A stretch of 64,000 nt of DNA from Halorubrum cibi. GTDB lineage: Archaea > Halobacteriota > Halobacteria > Halobacteriales > Haloferacaceae. Below are positions 44,839-53,956 of this stretch, in pieces. The stretch is taken from positions 62,001-126,000 of the forward strand of contig NZ_FXTD01000008.1 of NCBI RefSeq assembly GCF_900182635.1, in the 5' to 3' direction. Within the stretch, counting starts at the first letter, position 1. Every line of letters begins with the position of its first letter. The position numbers and the translations under genes are program-made. Under the pieces are notes generated by a model. It did no database searches. It was not told where the DNA came from and saw only the letters and a program-made list of their open reading frames with translations.

Positions 44839-45990
44839 TCACTCGCTTTCGGTCCCGCGATCCGCGTCGGGGTCCACGTCGGCGTCCGCGTCGATGACCT
44901 CCTCCAACGTCTCCGTCCCCACGTCGCTCGCGAGCTTGACGCCGACGAGCGAGACGACGACGCCGGCGACGATGAACGCCGCGAGCCGCTGGGCGGGCGC
45001 GACGGCGAAGCCGGCGACGACCGTCGGCTCGAGGAGGGACTCCTGTTCGAGGAAGTAGCCGGCGAACCCTCGTACGACGAGCGCGACCGCGACGATCACG
45101 AACGGGAGGTTGAGGTACGGCGTCCGGATCCCCTCGTCGCGGATCAGCTCGTCGAGCAGGCGACCGACCGCCGCGGTCACCCCCGCGACCGCGAGCCACG
45201 GGACGGCCGCGTAGGTGAACTCCATCGCCTGGACCGTCAAGAGCGCGTCCCCGAGATCCGTCGCCGCCAGTACGCCGAAGAAGCCCCCGACGAGCGAGAG
45301 CCCGCCGGCGACGACGTACGTCACGACCGACACCTGCCCGGCGTACAGCGCCTCCCGCACCCGCTCCGGCATCCCCGCGACCAGCCGGTCGATCCCCAGC
45401 CCCTTGTAGAGGAGCGCCGCGCCGAGCAGCCCGGCGACGCCGGCGACCGCGGCCGGAGCGGAGAACTGGACGAACAACACGGGCAACAACAGCAGCGCGA
45501 TCCCGATCGGGACGAGCACGGTCGAGCGGAGTTGTTCGTCGGCGAGGAACTGCTTCAACAGGTAGTAGGTCGACTCGATGTCTCGAGCCTGACGGACCAC
45601 GACGCGGTCGACGCCGTCGACGGGCATCCGCGACTCGACGATCGGGAGGACGCGCTCGTCCTCCGCGGAGTCGACGACGACGATGGCGGCGCTCGGGTCG
45701 TAGCGATCGGCGAGGTCGTCGAGCTGGGCGGCGATCGACCGGTCGGCGCCGACCGGGCTCTCGCTCTCGGCCGAGACGACGGCCACAACCGCCTCCTCGC
45801 GCTCGTCGCGGAGGTCGCGAGCGACCCGGAGCGCCTCGAGCAGACAGTTGACGCTGGCGTCCTCGGGGTCGGCGAGCCCCGCGTCGGTGACGAGCGAGCG
45901 AACGGCCTCCCAGCCGGCGACCGGCATCGGCACGTTCGTGGCCCGACCGATCGTTCCCGAGCGGTCCACGCAGATCACCAGCGTCGTCAC
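44839..45990 (-). CDS. DUF373 family membrane protein
   Basis: This 383-residue protein has an N-terminal soluble domain with [17 protein letters not shown] and [16 protein letters not shown], then about seven or eight transmembrane helices in its C-terminal half. This two-part plan is typical of the archaeal DUF373 family, function unknown. I chose the GTG start (MTTLVICVD), which sits about 25 nt behind a TTTTTACTCC box, as expected for a leaderless mRNA. The acidic tail is [15 protein letters not shown]. Confidence 0.85.
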   Translation of the reverse strand: MTTLVICVDRSGTIGRATNVPMPVAGWEAVRSLVTDAGLADPEDASVNCLLEALRVARDLRDEREEAVVAVVSAESESPVGADRSIAAQLDDLADRYDPSAAIVVVDSAEDERVLPIVESRMPVDGVDRVVVRQARDIESTYYLLKQFLADEQLRSTVLVPIGIALLLLPVLFVQFSAPAAVAGVAGLLGAALLYKGLGIDRLVAGMPERVREALYAGQVSVVTYVVAGGLSLVGGFFGVLAATDLGDALLTVQAMEFTYAAVPWLAVAGVTAAVGRLLDELIRDEGIRTPYLNLPFVIVAVALVVRGFAGYFLEQESLLEPTVVAGFAVAPAQRLAAFIVAGVVVSLVGVKLASDVGTETLEEVIDADADVDPDADRGTESE

Positions 45991-46010
45991 GGGTGAGTCC
46001 ACACCCCGAC

Positions 46011-46021
46011 GGAGTAAAAAC
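46011..46021 (-). promoter_or_regulatory. TATA-like box of DUF373
   Basis: On the minus strand, GGTTTTTACTCC lies 20-30 nt before the GTG, fitting a leaderless start. It supports the chosen start over longer readings. Confidence 0.5.
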
Positions 46022-46079
46022 CCTCTCCGTCCCGCCACGCGGTCGACAGGCACAAACCTCCTCCCGTCCGACCCCGGCC

Positions 46080-47198
46080 ATGATCGACATCGACGGGGGC
46101 GACGGCGGAGGCGGCGTCCTCCGAAACGCCCTCGGGCTCTCCATCGCGACCGGCGAGGCGGTCCGCATCGACGACCTCCGTGGGGATCGCCCCGAACCGG
46201 GGCTCAAACCACAGCACGTCGCGTGTCTCGAGGCCGCGAGCCTCGTCGCCGACGGCGACGCGACCGGTGTCGAACTCGGGAGCGAGCGGGTGACCTTCGA
46301 GCCCGGAGTCCTGGCGGACGACGAAGCGATCCCGAGGGACCCGTGCGCGGGCGATGAAACCGCGGCCGAACCGACCGTCGACGTCGGGACCGCGGGCAGC
46401 GCGACGCTCGTCGCCTCGACCGTCCTCCCCGCGGCGCTCGTCGCGGAGGGAACCGTCCGGTTACGGGTCATCGGCGGAACCGACGTGGCCTGGTCCCCGC
46501 CGCTCGAGTACTTCGCCGGCGTGACGCTCCCGGTGCTTCGCGCCCACGGACTCGCCGTCGGACTCGACGCCCTCCGTCGCGGGTTCCACCCGGCCGGCGG
46601 CGGCGAGATCCGGTTGACGCTCGGTCCGTCGACGCCGGAGCCGCTCGACCTCGCGGAACCCCGCGGAATCGACCGTGTCGACGCGGCTGCGGTCGCCTCC
46701 GCGGACCTGCTCGAGGCCGACGTGGCGGACCGGATGGTTCGGGAGGCGGGGGATCGACTCACGGGGGACGGCGTAGCCGTCGGCTCCCGGTCCGCACGGT
46801 ACGTCGAGGCGGACTCGACCGGAGCGGCGGTCGTGCTCCGCGTCCTCGCCGGCGGTGAAGACGACGGGGATCGGTCCTCGAATCCGGTTCCAGTCGCCGG
46901 ATTCTCCGCGCTCGGCGAAGCGGGCGTCCCGTCCGAGGCAGTCGCTCGCGAGGCGGTCGACGGTCTCCGCGAGTGGCGAAGGGGACCGATCGCCGTCGAC
47001 GCCCACCTCGCGGACCAGCTCGTTCCGTGGCTCGCGCTCGTCGGTGGGGCGGTTCGGATACCTGCGATAACCGATCACGTCGCGAGCGCGGTCGCGGTCG
47101 CTCGCGCGTTCGGGTCGGAGGTCGAGGTCGACCGGGACGTCGTGGCCGGCAACGGGGCGGTCCTTCGCGGCTCGGGTCGGCTCGATCCGGGTCGGTAA
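46080..47198 (+). CDS. rtcA: RNA 3'-terminal phosphate cyclase
   Basis: The 372-residue enzyme converts RNA 3'-phosphates to 2',3'-cyclic phosphates using ATP. Signatures are [18 protein letters not shown] at the N-terminus, the Gly-rich [12 protein letters not shown] and the active-site region [16 protein letters not shown] with a His in TDHVASAV. It lacks the extra domain of some eukaryotic forms. Starts at MIDIDGG; the upstream reading overlaps the DUF373 promoter. An RtcB ligase is not next to it. Confidence 0.9.
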   Translation: MIDIDGGDGGGGVLRNALGLSIATGEAVRIDDLRGDRPEPGLKPQHVACLEAASLVADGDATGVELGSERVTFEPGVLADDEAIPRDPCAGDETAAEPTVDVGTAGSATLVASTVLPAALVAEGTVRLRVIGGTDVAWSPPLEYFAGVTLPVLRAHGLAVGLDALRRGFHPAGGGEIRLTLGPSTPEPLDLAEPRGIDRVDAAAVASADLLEADVADRMVREAGDRLTGDGVAVGSRSARYVEADSTGAAVVLRVLAGGEDDGDRSSNPVPVAGFSALGEAGVPSEAVAREAVDGLREWRRGPIAVDAHLADQLVPWLALVGGAVRIPAITDHVASAVAVARAFGSEVEVDRDVVAGNGAVLRGSGRLDPGR

Positions 47199-47220
47199 CG
47201 GCTCGGTCGACGCCGCCGAT

Positions 47221-48156
47221 CTATCGGAGCTCGATATCGACGTCGCGGCCGTCGCCGGAGAGGACGCTGGCGACGCCGTTGCCGGCGGCGAACGCGACGC
47301 GCTCCGCGCCGATCCCGAGCCGTTCGGCGAGCCCGCGCTCGGGCGTGAACTCCCGGACCTCCACGTCGGCGTCGATCGCCTCCGCGATCCGGTCTTCCAC
47401 CGCCGACTCGACGCCGAGCTCGTCGACGAGGCCGATGTCGAGCGCGTCGGGGCCGAGGTAGACGCGCGCCTCCGTCTCGCGGATCGCCTCCGGGTCCATC
47501 TCTCTCCCCTCGCTCACCGTCTCGACGAACTGCTCGTAGTAGCCGTCGATGAGCGACTGGAGGTACTCGCGTTCGTCCTCCTCGATCTCCCGTAACGGAA
47601 CGCCGGCGTCCTTGTACTCGCCGGCGGTGAACTGCTCGTAGGAGATCCCGAGCTTGTCGGCCAGCCCGGCCGCGTTCGGGCGCGAACCGACGACGCCGAT
47701 CGACCCCACGAGGCTGCCCTCGCGGGCCCACAGCTCGTCACAGCCGCTCGCGATCCAGTAGCCGCCGGAGGCGCACAGATCCGTCGCGTACGCGAGCGTC
47801 GGTCCGTCGAAGTCGGCGACTGCCCGTCGGATGTCGTCGCTGGGGACGACCTCCCCGCCCGGCGTGTTGAGCTCGACGAGCAGCGCCTCGACGTCCTCGT
47901 CGTTGTCGGCCGCCTCCACCTGCTCGACGACCTCGTCGGCGGTCGTGCCGCCGGGTCCCGAGAGCGGCGAGGGGCGACCCTTGTCCCGCTTTATCGGTCC
48001 CGACACCGACACCTTCGCGACGTTGTACTCCTCCGTGTCGCCGAACCGGCCGCGGGTGAGCCGGCCGACGAGCCGCTTGCCCGCCACCGCGCCGACCGCG
48101 CCCACCGCGGCGGCCGCGAGGAGTTCCGATCCGGTCGAACGCGCGTCGCTGTCCAT
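47221..48156 (-). CDS. sppA: S49-family signal peptide peptidase SppA-like
   Basis: The 311-residue protein has one N-terminal transmembrane helix (about residues 9-32) and an S49 protease domain facing out. The nucleophile Ser is in SGGYWIASG and the Lys in FTAGEYKDAG, the Ser-Lys dyad of SppA. It probably clears signal peptides or membrane protein fragments. The start MDSDARSTG was chosen; an earlier MKRARPQ is possible. A dispersed repeat ends 123 bp before the start and points toward the gene. Confidence 0.85.
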   Translation of the reverse strand: MDSDARSTGSELLAAAAVGAVGAVAGKRLVGRLTRGRFGDTEEYNVAKVSVSGPIKRDKGRPSPLSGPGGTTADEVVEQVEAADNDEDVEALLVELNTPGGEVVPSDDIRRAVADFDGPTLAYATDLCASGGYWIASGCDELWAREGSLVGSIGVVGSRPNAAGLADKLGISYEQFTAGEYKDAGVPLREIEEDEREYLQSLIDGYYEQFVETVSEGREMDPEAIRETEARVYLGPDALDIGLVDELGVESAVEDRIAEAIDADVEVREFTPERGLAERLGIGAERVAFAAGNGVASVLSGDGRDVDIELR

Positions 48157-48278
48157 GTCCACCGGTTGGGGACGGGCGCGTTTCACGTTGTTGGCTGCGT
48201 TTTCGATCCGACCTCGGTATCCGCCCGAATTCGCTCCGACATCGACCTCGGATTCGTCCCCTCTCGTCCCCTCTCGTC

Positions 48279-48445
48279 GGCGCGCGCTCGTGAGCGCCCG
48301 GAGGGCGCGAACGAATCGCGCGAGGTCGCCGGCGGCTCCGCCGCCGGCTGCCAGAGAATCTCCGATTCTCGCTGGAGTCAGTCGCCTCTGGCGACTGACG
48401 AGGCTGGGGAGGCGTGAGGTGCGGGGCTGTGCGGTGTGGGGTGGA
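48279..48445 (-). repeat. Dispersed repeat, copy D (partial)
   Basis: On the minus strand this copy has the core CGCACCTCACGCCTCCCC then CAGCCTCG, and ends with GCCCTCCGGGCGCTCAC, both shared with copies A-C. The 5' half of the repeat (AAAGCCCCAGCC to CAGTGCTTACTG) is missing. Between the shared blocks lie three perfect hairpins unique to this copy: CAGTCGCC-TCT-GGCGACTG, GAGAATC-TCC-GATTCTC, and GCCGGCGGC-TCC-GCCGCCGGC. The 415-bp spacer 48157-48571 holds only this copy and no gene. The copy points toward sppA. Confidence 0.8.
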
Positions 48446-48571
48446 GAGAGGTCACCGCGCCAGCAACGACGTACAACGATCGACTCCGACGAGACGCGCC
48501 GCTCGCGTACATCGCTCCACGTCCACCCTCGCGAAAAAGACCGAAAACCGCAGTAGAGAACCGGGCCGGAC

Positions 48572-49495
48572 TTACAGAAGCCCCGTCTTCTGGAGCTTCA
48601 TCAGGTCCTCGGTGTCGAGGGTCTCGCCCTCCTTGAACTTCTGGTAGATCTCCTCGGCCTCCTCCTTCTCCTCCTCGCGCTTCTCGGCGCGCTCGTCCTT
48701 CCGCTCTTCCTCCTCCTTCTTGTCGAGCTCGCGCAGGCGCTTCTGAACGCGGACGAAGTCCTCGTGGTGGCGGTCCGCCGCCTCCTGGGCCTCGACGAAG
48801 AGCTCGTGCATCTCGTCGGCCTCGTCGCGGATGTCGTCGGCCTCGCGGTAGGCCTCGATCATCTGGTTGTGGTGCTCCTGGGCCTTGTCCGCGAGCTCCG
48901 TCACCTTCTGGTGGTGCTTCGACGCCTCCGAGCGGACCTCCTCGGCCTCCTCGACGAGGTCGTCGAGCTCGCTGGTGTCGTCGACCTTCTCCTTCTTCTC
49001 AGCGAGCTTCTCACGCTTGTCGTCGATCTTCTCGATGAGTTCGCGCTCGTCCTCCGCGTCGAGGACCTCCGTCTGCTGGCGGAACTCGAGCTCCTCGATC
49101 TCCTCTTTGAGCTCCTCGATGGACTTGCCGGAGCCGAGCTCCATGTCCCCTTTGAGCTCCTCGACCTCGTCGAACAGTTCGTTCGCCTCCGCGTTGAGCT
49201 CGTTGCGCTTGTCCTTGTGCTCCTGGACCTGCTCGTTGAGCTCGTCGCGCTTCTCGCGGTGCTGTTGGGCCTCGTCGACCTTCTCCCGGGTCTCGGCGTT
49301 GAGGTCGTCGCGGTTCGACGCCCGCTCGGAGGCCATCTGGTTCAGCTCGTTGCGTCGGTCGCGCAGCTGACCGGCGCGCTTGATGAGCTGACCCTTGGAG
49401 CCGTTCTCCAGGTCGTCTTCAGAAAGGTCCACGTTGTCCGCCTCGTTCATCGCCTCGATGTCGTACTGTTCGATGACTTCTTCTTTCGTTACCAT
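48572..49495 (-). CDS. Archaeal coiled-coil protein (COG1340-like)
   Basis: A 307-residue protein that is nearly all coiled coil, from about residue 25 to 290, with heptad-like Leu and very many Glu, Lys and Arg residues. Short start MVTKEEVIEQYDIEAMNE and end DTEDLMKLQKTGLL flank it. This matches the uncharacterised archaeal coiled-coil family COG1340. Highly expressed relatives are known, and the strong TATA box and long leader upstream suggest the same. Function unknown; structural or ribosome-linked roles have been proposed in general terms only. Confidence 0.85.
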   Translation of the reverse strand: MVTKEEVIEQYDIEAMNEADNVDLSEDDLENGSKGQLIKRAGQLRDRRNELNQMASERASNRDDLNAETREKVDEAQQHREKRDELNEQVQEHKDKRNELNAEANELFDEVEELKGDMELGSGKSIEELKEEIEELEFRQQTEVLDAEDERELIEKIDDKREKLAEKKEKVDDTSELDDLVEEAEEVRSEASKHHQKVTELADKAQEHHNQMIEAYREADDIRDEADEMHELFVEAQEAADRHHEDFVRVQKRLRELDKKEEEERKDERAEKREEEKEEAEEIYQKFKEGETLDTEDLMKLQKTGLL

Positions 49496-49592
49496 TTTTT
49501 GATCACTCCATCACCGCTCCGGATGTGGCGGCCGCTCGCCGTCGTGCGTGGGGCCGTTGATAAGAACTCCCGTTCATTTCAGCGTGCGATCC

Positions 49593-49650
49593 TACCAGCG
49601 CCGGAGGCGTTCTGGTACCTCAACGTACCGCAGGCCGACATATAAATACT
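49593..49650 (-). promoter_or_regulatory. Strong TATA box and leader hairpin of the coiled-coil gene
   Basis: On the minus strand AGTATTTATA (49641-49650) is a good TATA box; transcription from about 49613 would give a 118-nt leader. At its start is a stem: ACCAG and CTGGT pair, with inner CGCC/GGCG and loop TCC (49593-49615). The plus strand also reads TATAAATA here. The 281-bp spacer to the riboflavin gene holds no other gene. Confidence 0.5.
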
Positions 49651-49776
49651 TCGGTGAAATCGTGTGAAAGTCGGTAGCACGGGGCGTGTACCGCCCGATC
49701 TTGGCAACACCTCACGTGCGTCGTGCGAGTCGTTGACGGGTGCGAGTTGAGCAGAGTTGAGGGCGAATCGATCCGT

Positions 49777-50448
49777 TTACGAGCGATCCTCCACGTCGTA
49801 CGAGAGCACGACCCCGTCGTCGAGGCGCTCGATTCCGGTCAGATCCAGTCGCGGGAACTCCTCGAGAAAGCCCTCGCCGTCGGCCAGCGTCGGCGCGTCG
49901 CGCCCCCCCACGACGAGCGACCCGACGTACACCTGTAGCTCGTCGACGACCCCGGCCGCGAAACACGAGTAGATCACCTCGCCGCCGCCCTCGACCATCA
50001 GCCGGTCGACGCCCGCCTCGGCCAGCGCGCCCGTGCCCTCGACGAGGTCGACGCGCTCCTCGCCGGCGACGATCACCTCCGCGCCGGCGTCGGACAGTTC
50101 CTCGCAGCGTTCGGGGGTCGCCGCGGCCGACACGAGCAGGTAGGTGGTCGCCGCGTCGTCGAGGATCCGGGCGTCCGTCGGCGTTCGGCCCGTGGAGTCG
50201 ACGACGACGCGGGCGGGGTCGCCCGGCCGGCCGTTCCGGAGCCGCTCGACGCGACGCGCCTCCTCGTCGAGCGTCAGGTGCGGGTCGTCGGCGAGGACGG
50301 TCCCGACGCCGACCAACACCGCGTCGGCGGCCGCCCGGATTCGGTCCACCCGGTCGAAGTCCTCCTCACCCGAGATCCGGAGCTGCTCCCGGCGGCGCGT
50401 CGAGAGCTTCCCGTCGACGCTCTGGGCCGCGTTGACGACGACGTACAT
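49777..50448 (-). CDS. 2,5-diamino-6-ribosylaminopyrimidinone 5'-phosphate reductase (riboflavin)
   Basis: The 223-residue enzyme reduces the ribosyl side chain in archaeal riboflavin synthesis (RibD C-terminal/ArfC type). It starts MYVVVNAAQSVDGKLSTRRREQ, has DRIRAAADAVLVGVGTVLADDP, and ends with MVEGGGEVIYSCFAAGVVDEL, all typical NADPH-reductase features. Longer readings to 50523 add a non-conserved Arg/Asp-rich segment. A perfect inverted repeat lies 48-85 nt before the start. Gene names in databases vary (arfC, rib7, ribD2), so none is given. Confidence 0.88.
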   Translation of the reverse strand: MYVVVNAAQSVDGKLSTRRREQLRISGEEDFDRVDRIRAAADAVLVGVGTVLADDPHLTLDEEARRVERLRNGRPGDPARVVVDSTGRTPTDARILDDAATTYLLVSAAATPERCEELSDAGAEVIVAGEERVDLVEGTGALAEAGVDRLMVEGGGEVIYSCFAAGVVDELQVYVGSLVVGGRDAPTLADGEGFLEEFPRLDLTGIERLDDGVVLSYDVEDRS

Positions 50449-50495
50449 ACGCGTGGGTCGTCCGGAGGTCGAATGGTCGTTTCGGTCCCGTACGT

Positions 50496-50533
50496 CTACC
50501 GCTCGGTTCGATACGTCCCTCATCGAGCGGTAG
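50496..50533. promoter_or_regulatory. 10-bp perfect inverted repeat upstream of the riboflavin reductase gene
   Basis: CTACCGCTCG (50496-50505) and CGAGCGGTAG (50524-50533) are exact complements with an 18-base spacer. It lies 48-85 nt before the reductase start. It may be an operator, for example for the archaeal riboflavin regulator RbkR, or a hairpin. Only the symmetry is seen here. Confidence 0.45.
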
Positions 50534-50585
50534 TAGGTCCTGAAGTCCCAGCCACTCGATGGTACGATCCGGGATCTCGGAGTGC

Positions 50586-50880
50586 GATGAACACCACCAA
50601 AGCCCCAGCCTCGCGGACTCGCGCGGCTTGTTGCGCGCTTCGGTCACTCGCGCTGCTCGTTCCCTCAGTGCTTACTGCGCCGTGCTTCGCCCTCGAGACT
50701 GCCCCTTTGAGCCCCACCCCGTACCACACAGCACCGCACCTCACGCCTCCCCAGCCTCGCGGTTCGCGACTCGCGGCTTCGCCGCTCGTTATCGAGGTGC
50801 TCGCTTCGCTCACACCTCGCCCCGCTCACCGCGTCCCTCGCGGGCTGCTCGCGCCCTTCGGGCACTCGCAGGCGCGCCAC
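50586..50880 (+). repeat. Dispersed repeat, copy A
   Basis: Conserved blocks: TGAACACC-CCAAAGCC, CGCGGCTTGTTGCGCGCTTC, CAGTGCTTACTGCGCCGTG, CGCACCTCACGCCTCCCC, CAGCCTCG and GCGCCAC. Variable hairpins include GCGGC-TTC-GCCGC and GAGGTG...CACCTC. Copy A is about 300 bp long. It lies in the 515-bp spacer 50449-50963, which otherwise holds only promoter DNA, and points toward the VOC gene 84 bp away. Confidence 0.8.
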
Positions 50881-50963
50881 GGTTTCCCGAGGGGTGTGAT
50901 CGCCGCGAGCACCGGATGAACGCCCGTCGTCGTCGGCGGTTCCTTCCCTTTCGAACCGCGTCG

Positions 50964-51440
50964 ATGTCGCATCTCGTTCAGGTCGACACCGTTTTCTCGA
51001 CGGTCGCCGACGCTTCGAGCGTGTCCGATCCGACCGCACACCACGTCGGGATCACCGTCTCCGACCTCGACCGCGCCGTCGACTTCTACGCCGAGGTCTT
51101 CGGCCTCGACGTCGTCGCCGAGTTCTCCGTCGGCGGGGAGGCGTTCGCCGACGCCGTCGACGCCGCCGGCGCGTCCGCCTCGTTCGCGCACCTCGCGGCC
51201 GACGGGATCCGTCTCGAACTCGTCGAGTACGACCCCGAGGGCGAGCCGATGCCGGAGCGCTCGCTCGACCGACCGGGCGCGACCCATCTCGGGCTCGCCG
51301 TCGACGACGTGGCGGCCTTCCACGACGGCCTCGCGGACGACGTGGAGACGCTGAGCGAGCCGCGCACGACCGAGAGCGGGACGACGATCCTGTTCGTCAG
51401 GGATCCCGACGGGAACCTGATCGAGGTCCTCGACGCCTGA
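50964..51440 (+). CDS. VOC (glyoxalase/bleomycin resistance) family protein
   Basis: The 158-residue protein has two beta-alpha-beta-beta-beta halves: HHVGITVSDLDRAVDFYAEVFGL and the later RPGATHLGLAVDDVAAFHDGL, with metal candidates His at the start of each and Glu near the end (DPDGNLIEVLDA). VOC enzymes include glyoxalase I, methylmalonyl-CoA epimerase and dioxygenases; the substrate is not evident. The start ATG was placed just before the variable N-terminal extension; longer readings run into the dispersed repeat. Confidence 0.8.
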   Translation: MSHLVQVDTVFSTVADASSVSDPTAHHVGITVSDLDRAVDFYAEVFGLDVVAEFSVGGEAFADAVDAAGASASFAHLAADGIRLELVEYDPEGEPMPERSLDRPGATHLGLAVDDVAAFHDGLADDVETLSEPRTTESGTTILFVRDPDGNLIEVLDA

Positions 51441-51465
51441 GGCGGTCGATCGATTCTCGTCCCGA

Positions 51466-51675
51466 TCAGTTCTCGCCCGCCTCGCGCATCACGAGAAGCG
51501 ACAGCGGCAGGCTCGCGGCGACGAGGCCGTACACCCCGCCGAGGATCGGCTCGACGCCGAGTTCGGGGGCGAGCAGGTAGCCGGCGGTAAAGCCGATCGG
51601 GTCGCAGACGACCGCGAGGACGACGATCTGTCGCTCGAAGGGCTGCGTCTCGAACCAGCGTGGAAGCAGGGACAT
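51466..51675 (-). CDS. Small two-helix membrane protein
   Basis: A 69-residue protein with helices at about 18-38 and 46-64, in a Leu/Val/Gly-rich pattern (AGYLLAPELGVEPILGGVYGL). Function unknown. It converges on the VOC gene and lies in front of metG, whose stop is 68 bp away; it may share that gene's antisense region but its own hydrophobic organisation suggests a real protein. Confidence 0.5.
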   Translation of the reverse strand: MSLLPRWFETQPFERQIVVLAVVCDPIGFTAGYLLAPELGVEPILGGVYGLVAASLPLSLLVMREAGEN

Positions 51676-51743
51676 GAAGCGGGAGACGGTTCTCCGCGGT
51701 CGGAGAAAAATCGTTCGAGAGGTCGGTCGGTGATCGGGCGTCC

Positions 51744-53867
51744 TTACAGCACCTTCGTGCCGGGCTCCGCGTCCTCGTGGGTGGTGAGGAGGTCGGCCTG
51801 CTCGCCGGCGGCGAGCACCATTCCGTTCGACTCCACGCCGAACAGCTCCGCCTTCTCCATGTTGGCGAGGACGACCACCTTCGTCCCCGGGAGGTCCTCG
51901 ACCGCGTGGAGTCCCTTGAGTCCCGCGACGATGGTTCGCGTCTCGACGCCGAGGTCGACGCGGAGTTTCAAGAGGTCGTCGGCCCCCTCGATCTCCTCGG
52001 CGTCCTCGATCCGCCCGACGCGGACGTCGAGGTCCCGGAACTGTTCGAAGCTGATGCGGTCGTCGCTGATGGGGTCGATGTCGGTCATGTCTGCGTCCTC
52101 GGTGTCGTCGTCTTGGTCATCACTCGATTCGTCCGCGTCCTCGCCGTCCCCGTCGCCGGCCTCCGCCTCGGCGACGCGCGACTCAAGCTTCGCGTTCAGC
52201 TCCTCGACGCGGTCGTCCTCGACCTTCTCGAAGAGCTCGGTCGGCTCGGAGAGGTCGCCCTCGGGCTCCTCGCTCGCGGCCGCGACGGTCACGTCGTGGA
52301 CGGAGCCGTCCTCGCCGAGCTGGTCCCACAGCCGCTCGCACTTCTCGGGGGCGATCGGCTCGAAGAGCACCGCGATCGCCTTCGCGATCGCGACGCAGTC
52401 GTGGATGACCTGCGCGGCCTCCTCGGGGTCGTCGTCGACGAGCTTCCACGGCTCGTTGTGCTGGATGTACTCGTTGCCGAAGCGCGCGAGGTCGGTGACG
52501 GCGTCGCCGAGTGCCCGCACCGAGTACTCGTTGACGGCGGCCTCCACGTCGGCGACCGCCTCCTCGATCCGCGCACCCACCTCGTCGCTCGTCGCGTCCG
52601 CGATCGGCGCGTCCTCGTAGTTCCGGTGCGCGAAGAGCAGCGATCGGTAGAGGAAGTTGCCGACGGTCCCCACCAGTTCGGTGTTCACGCGGTCGCGGAA
52701 CTTCTCCCAGGAGAAGTCGACGTCCTGCTGGAACCCGCCGTTGGTCGCGAGGTAGTAGCGGAGCGGGTCGGGGTGAAAGCCCTCCTCGAGGTACTCGTCG
52801 GCCCAGACCGCGCGGTCGCGGCTGGTGGAAAAGCCCTTGCCGCCGAGGGTGACGAACCCGCTCGCCATTACCGCGCGCGGCTCGGCGTGGCCCGTCGCCT
52901 CCAGCATGGCGGGCCAGAAGATCGTGTGGTGCTGGATGATGTCGCGGCCGATCACGTGGACGATCTCGCCGCCCTCGGGGTGCTCGTCGCTCGCGCCCTC
53001 CTTCCAGGCGGCCTCCCAGTCGAAGACGTCCGCGCCGACGCGCTCCGTGTACTGCTTCGTCGAGGAGACGTACTCGATGGGGGCGTCGACCCAGACGTAC
53101 AGCACGAGGTCCTGCGGGTTCTCGCCCGGATACTCGATCCCCCAGTCCATGTCGCGGGTGATACACCAGTCCTGAAGCCCCTGTTCGATCCACTCGCGGG
53201 GCTGGTTCCGGGCGTTCGAGGTGCCCTCCAGGCGGTCGAGGAACTCGGAGAGGTAGTCGGCGAACGCGGAGACCTCGAAGAACTGGTGGGTGCGCTCGCG
53301 GTACTCGGCGGGATTTCCCGAGATGGTCGAGACGGGGTCCTCGACCTCGCCGGGCTCGAGGTGGCGCTGGCAGCCCTCGTCGCACTCGTCGCCGCGGGCG
53401 TGCGCGCCGCAGTACGGGCAGGTGCCCTCGACATAGCGGTCCGGGAGGAACTGGTCGTCGACGGGGTCGTACGCGACCATGATCTCCTTTTCGTACAGGT
53501 GGCCGGCCTCCTCGAGGTCGCGGACGAGGTCCTGGGTTATCTCGGTGTTCGTCTCGTCGTGGGTGTGGCCGTAGTTGTCGAACTCGACGTTGAACTTCGG
53601 GAACGTCTCGGCGTACCGCTCGTGCCAGTCGAGCGCGAACTGCTCGGGGGAGACCCCCTCCTTCTCGGCGTTAACCGCGACGGGCGTCCCGTGCATGTCG
53701 GAGCCCGAGACGAACGCGGTCTCCTGGCCGAGCCGCTTGAGCGCGCGGGCGTAGACGTCGCCGCCGACGTAGGTCCGGAGGTGGCCGATGTGGAGGTCGC
53801 CGTTGGCGTACGGCAGTCCACAGGTCACCACCGCCGGGTGTTCCGTGGGGAAGTCGTCGTGGCTCAT
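51744..53867 (-). CDS. metG: Methionine--tRNA ligase
   Basis: The 707-residue enzyme has the class I HIGH motif in YANGDLHIGHLRTY and the KMSKS-equivalent GKGFSTSRDR, with zinc knuckles CPYCGAHARGDECDEGC around residues 140-156. The C-terminal part (about 595-707) is an EMAPII/tRNA-binding domain (DLDVRVGRIEDAEEIEGADD), fused here although separate in some archaea. An acidic linker of about 40 residues (DGDGEDADESSDDQDD) joins them. The gene is on its own, with the thiR gene behind its start. Confidence 0.95.
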   Translation of the reverse strand: MSHDDFPTEHPAVVTCGLPYANGDLHIGHLRTYVGGDVYARALKRLGQETAFVSGSDMHGTPVAVNAEKEGVSPEQFALDWHERYAETFPKFNVEFDNYGHTHDETNTEITQDLVRDLEEAGHLYEKEIMVAYDPVDDQFLPDRYVEGTCPYCGAHARGDECDEGCQRHLEPGEVEDPVSTISGNPAEYRERTHQFFEVSAFADYLSEFLDRLEGTSNARNQPREWIEQGLQDWCITRDMDWGIEYPGENPQDLVLYVWVDAPIEYVSSTKQYTERVGADVFDWEAAWKEGASDEHPEGGEIVHVIGRDIIQHHTIFWPAMLEATGHAEPRAVMASGFVTLGGKGFSTSRDRAVWADEYLEEGFHPDPLRYYLATNGGFQQDVDFSWEKFRDRVNTELVGTVGNFLYRSLLFAHRNYEDAPIADATSDEVGARIEEAVADVEAAVNEYSVRALGDAVTDLARFGNEYIQHNEPWKLVDDDPEEAAQVIHDCVAIAKAIAVLFEPIAPEKCERLWDQLGEDGSVHDVTVAAASEEPEGDLSEPTELFEKVEDDRVEELNAKLESRVAEAEAGDGDGEDADESSDDQDDDTEDADMTDIDPISDDRISFEQFRDLDVRVGRIEDAEEIEGADDLLKLRVDLGVETRTIVAGLKGLHAVEDLPGTKVVVLANMEKAELFGVESNGMVLAAGEQADLLTTHEDAEPGTKVL

Positions 53868-53956
53868 TGTGTGTCTCGTGTGTCGTGGATACGCGCCAAA
53901 AGCCCGCTGGTTTCCGGGTGCGGACCCGTCGCTTACGACGACCTGCGGACCGCCGC

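Noticed and set aside
45993-46079. A longer N-terminus for RtcA (29 more residues)
   Set aside because: The extension covers the divergent DUF373 promoter; the GDG motif region of RtcA normally starts a few residues from the N-terminus.
50278-50919. Plus-strand ORF over the riboflavin gene promoter and repeat A
   Set aside because: Composed of antisense of the reductase and repeat DNA; no gene-like signal, and it overlaps the inverted repeat.
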